6,554 nt of DNA, from the NCBI GenBank assembly GCA_937891565.1, contig CALAHA010000309.1:1-6554 (forward strand). Reading direction: 5' to 3'. This document shows positions 5,647-6,554 of the stretch, piece after piece; the stretch's first letter is position 1; each line of letters opens with the position of its first letter. The stretch comes from an uncultured Ilumatobacter sp. Lineage in GTDB: Bacteria; Actinomycetota; Acidimicrobiia; Acidimicrobiales; Ilumatobacteraceae. The notes beneath the pieces are model-generated. The model saw nothing but the letters and a program-made list of their open reading frames with translations, did not search any database and had not been told where the DNA came from. The position numbers and the translations under genes were made by a program.

Positions 5647-6338
5647 TGGCTGCATCGCTTTCGTACGAAGAACTGGTTGCGTCTCGGCGCAGCATCCGTG
5701 GCTACAAGCCCGATCCGGTGTCGAAGGAGTTGATGGCCGAAATCATCGCCACCGCAAAGCGTGCCCCCTCGTCGATGAACACACAGCCGTGGAACTTTCA
5801 CGCAATCACCGGTGGCCCACTCGAACTGATCCGTGAGGGCAATACCGAGCGGATGCTGGCCGGCGCAGCGGTTGATCGTGAGATCAAGATGGCTGACCAC
5901 GGCTACCAGGGCATTCACCGCGATCGCCAGGTCGAGATTGCCGTGCAGTTGTTCGAGGCAATGGGGATTGAACGGCACGACAAGGAGATGCGCCAAGACT
6001 GGGTCATGCGCGGTTTCCGTCAGTTCGACGCGCCGGTATCGGTCGTCGTCACGATCGATCGTGAGCTCGCTGATGACACCGTTGCTCACTTCGACTGTGG
6101 CGCCGCGACCTACGGGTTGGTGCTCGCTGCAACGTCGAAGGGCTTGGGCTGTGTGATCAATGGCCAGGGGATCATGCAGTCGACGGTCGTGCGCGAGCAC
6201 GCGAACATTCCCGAAGACGAAGTGATCATGACCTGCGTCGCCATGGGCTGGCCCAACCCCGACTTCGTCGCCAATGACGTGGTCTCGCGCCGCGCCGAGA
6301 ACGACGACGTCGTCAGCTTCGTCGGCTGGGACGACTGA
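5646..6338 (+). CDS. Nitroreductase-family FMN-dependent oxidoreductase
   Basis: This 230-aa cytosolic flavoenzyme would reduce nitro-aromatics, quinones or enones with NAD(P)H, using FMN bound at the dimer interface. The FMN phosphate motif is S13-R14-R15-S16-I17-R18 near the N-terminus, followed by APSSMNTQPWNF (40-51), the signature that contacts the isoalloxazine ring. FDCGAATYGLVLAATSKGLGCV and the C-terminal MGWPNPDFVANDVVSRR complete the fold, including the arginine pair that closes on the phosphate. The segment at about 60-115 is longer than in the minimal NfsB-like enzymes and probably forms the substrate lid. An earlier in-frame start would overlap the upstream gene, and ATG 5646 gives the normal length. 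A further ATG at 5641 is out of frame. The physiological substrate is unknown. It converges on a minus-strand gene at the right edge. Confidence 0.93.
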   Translation: MAASLSYEELVASRRSIRGYKPDPVSKELMAEIIATAKRAPSSMNTQPWNFHAITGGPLELIREGNTERMLAGAAVDREIKMADHGYQGIHRDRQVEIAVQLFEAMGIERHDKEMRQDWVMRGFRQFDAPVSVVVTIDRELADDTVAHFDCGAATYGLVLAATSKGLGCVINGQGIMQSTVVREHANIPEDEVIMTCVAMGWPNPDFVANDVVSRRAENDDVVSFVGWDD

Positions 6339-6340
6339 AT

Positions 6341-6417
6341 CACATCCCCCCATCCCCCGAAATGGAGACCATCTCAACGCGCCAGTCAGGCGTCACGGTC
6401 TCAATTTCGGTGATGTG
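6341..6417. terminator. Large imperfect inverted repeat between convergent genes (possible bidirectional terminator)
   Basis: CCGAAATGGAGACC (6357-6370) pairs with GGTCTCAATTTCGG (6397-6410) at 13 of 14 positions. Outside it, CACATC (6341-6346) pairs with GATGTG (6412-6417) across a 10-nt C-rich bulge. The 26-nt loop holds a small stem, CGCC (6380-6383) with GGCG (6389-6392). The structure starts 2 nt after the nitroreductase stop. There is no U-run, so it is not a classical intrinsic terminator; a factor-assisted or bidirectional terminator or a structured RNA are both possible. Confidence 0.5.
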
Positions 6418-6458
6418 GCCATCACTGGGGCGCGGGCGTTGGGCGCGCTGACAGGGGT

Positions 6459-6554
6459 TCAGGCTTCGAAGAGTGCTGCAAGGCGAACGAGTGTTGCCTC
6501 CATGTTGGCTGGGTGTTTTTTCGGGTATCCGGCCAGCTCGATGGCCTTGGGGAT
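6459..6554 (-). CDS. C-terminal end of a minus-strand protein of unknown function (partial)
   Basis: Reading the minus strand from the right edge gives 31 codons, IPKAIELAGYPKKHPANM then EATLVRLAALFEA, ending in TGA at 6459-6461. The amphipathic terminal helix and GC-rich third codon positions look like true coding sequence, and the gene converges on the nitroreductase with a 120-nt gap. The rest of the protein lies outside the window, so I cannot assign a family. Confidence 0.6.
   Translation of the reverse strand: MPKAIELAGYPKKHPANMEATLVRLAALFEA

Noticed and set aside
5631..6377. Minus-strand open frame of 248 codons opposite the nitroreductase gene
   Set aside because: The plus strand has unambiguous nitroreductase motifs; the minus-strand translation is rich in Val/Asp/His runs with no family signature.
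1..6554. Hidden multi-gene defence, mobile or RNA-guided system
   Set aside because: All intact genes have recognisable housekeeping or metabolic families, and no nuclease, integrase, transposase, toxin-antitoxin pair, repeat array or tRNA was seen on either strand.

Overview
The window reads as an ordinary chromosomal stretch of a high-GC Gram-positive bacterium. GC is roughly 60 % by eye and strong GC bias is visible at third codon positions. The gene content (an actinobacterial-type methyltransferase plus alpha/alpha-toroid 'prenyltransferase-like' pair, a double-hotdog MaoC-like protein, GatB/YqeY, a PlsC-type acyltransferase) and the way genes start both point to Actinobacteria. An Acidimicrobiia/Ilumatobacter-like source is my best guess, but that is inference. 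No IS element, CRISPR array, tRNA, rRNA or prophage gene was seen.

Layout: positions 1-1831 hold the 3' end of a class I SAM methyltransferase, translationally coupled by a GTGA overlap to a 384-aa alpha/alpha-barrel protein; these two form the end of an operon entering from the left. From 1886 on there are five or six short, mostly separate plus-strand units: a 1-acylglycerol-3-phosphate acyltransferase homologue (1886-2725), a GatB/YqeY-domain protein (2789-3235), an MFS transporter (3273-4424), an NTF2/SnoaL-like small protein (4498-4884), a MaoC-like double-hotdog protein (4889-5596) and a nitroreductase (5646-6338). At the right edge the C-terminal 31 codons of a minus-strand gene (6459-6554) converge on the nitroreductase, and the 120-nt gap between them contains a large imperfect inverted repeat.

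The clearest non-gene pattern concerns starts. Five of the six starts after 1831 lack a good Shine-Dalgarno sequence and instead have a -10-like hexamer (TAAGAT, CACAAT, CAGACT, CAGACT, CAGAAT) ending 6-8 nt before the ATG. This is the arrangement expected for leaderless mRNAs. It implies that most of these genes are separately transcribed even where the gap is only a few bases, as for the SnoaL-like/MaoC-like pair. The MFS gene is the exception: its start codon sits between two mutually exclusive short hairpins.

Functionally the genes form no single pathway that I can prove. The methyltransferase/toroid pair probably acts on a glycoconjugate or lipid-linked substrate. The acyltransferase belongs to phospholipid synthesis. 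The MaoC-like, SnoaL-like and nitroreductase proteins are small-molecule or acyl-CoA/redox enzymes of unknown substrate. I do not see a convincing previously undescribed multi-gene system here; the findings are mostly regulatory or structural observations.
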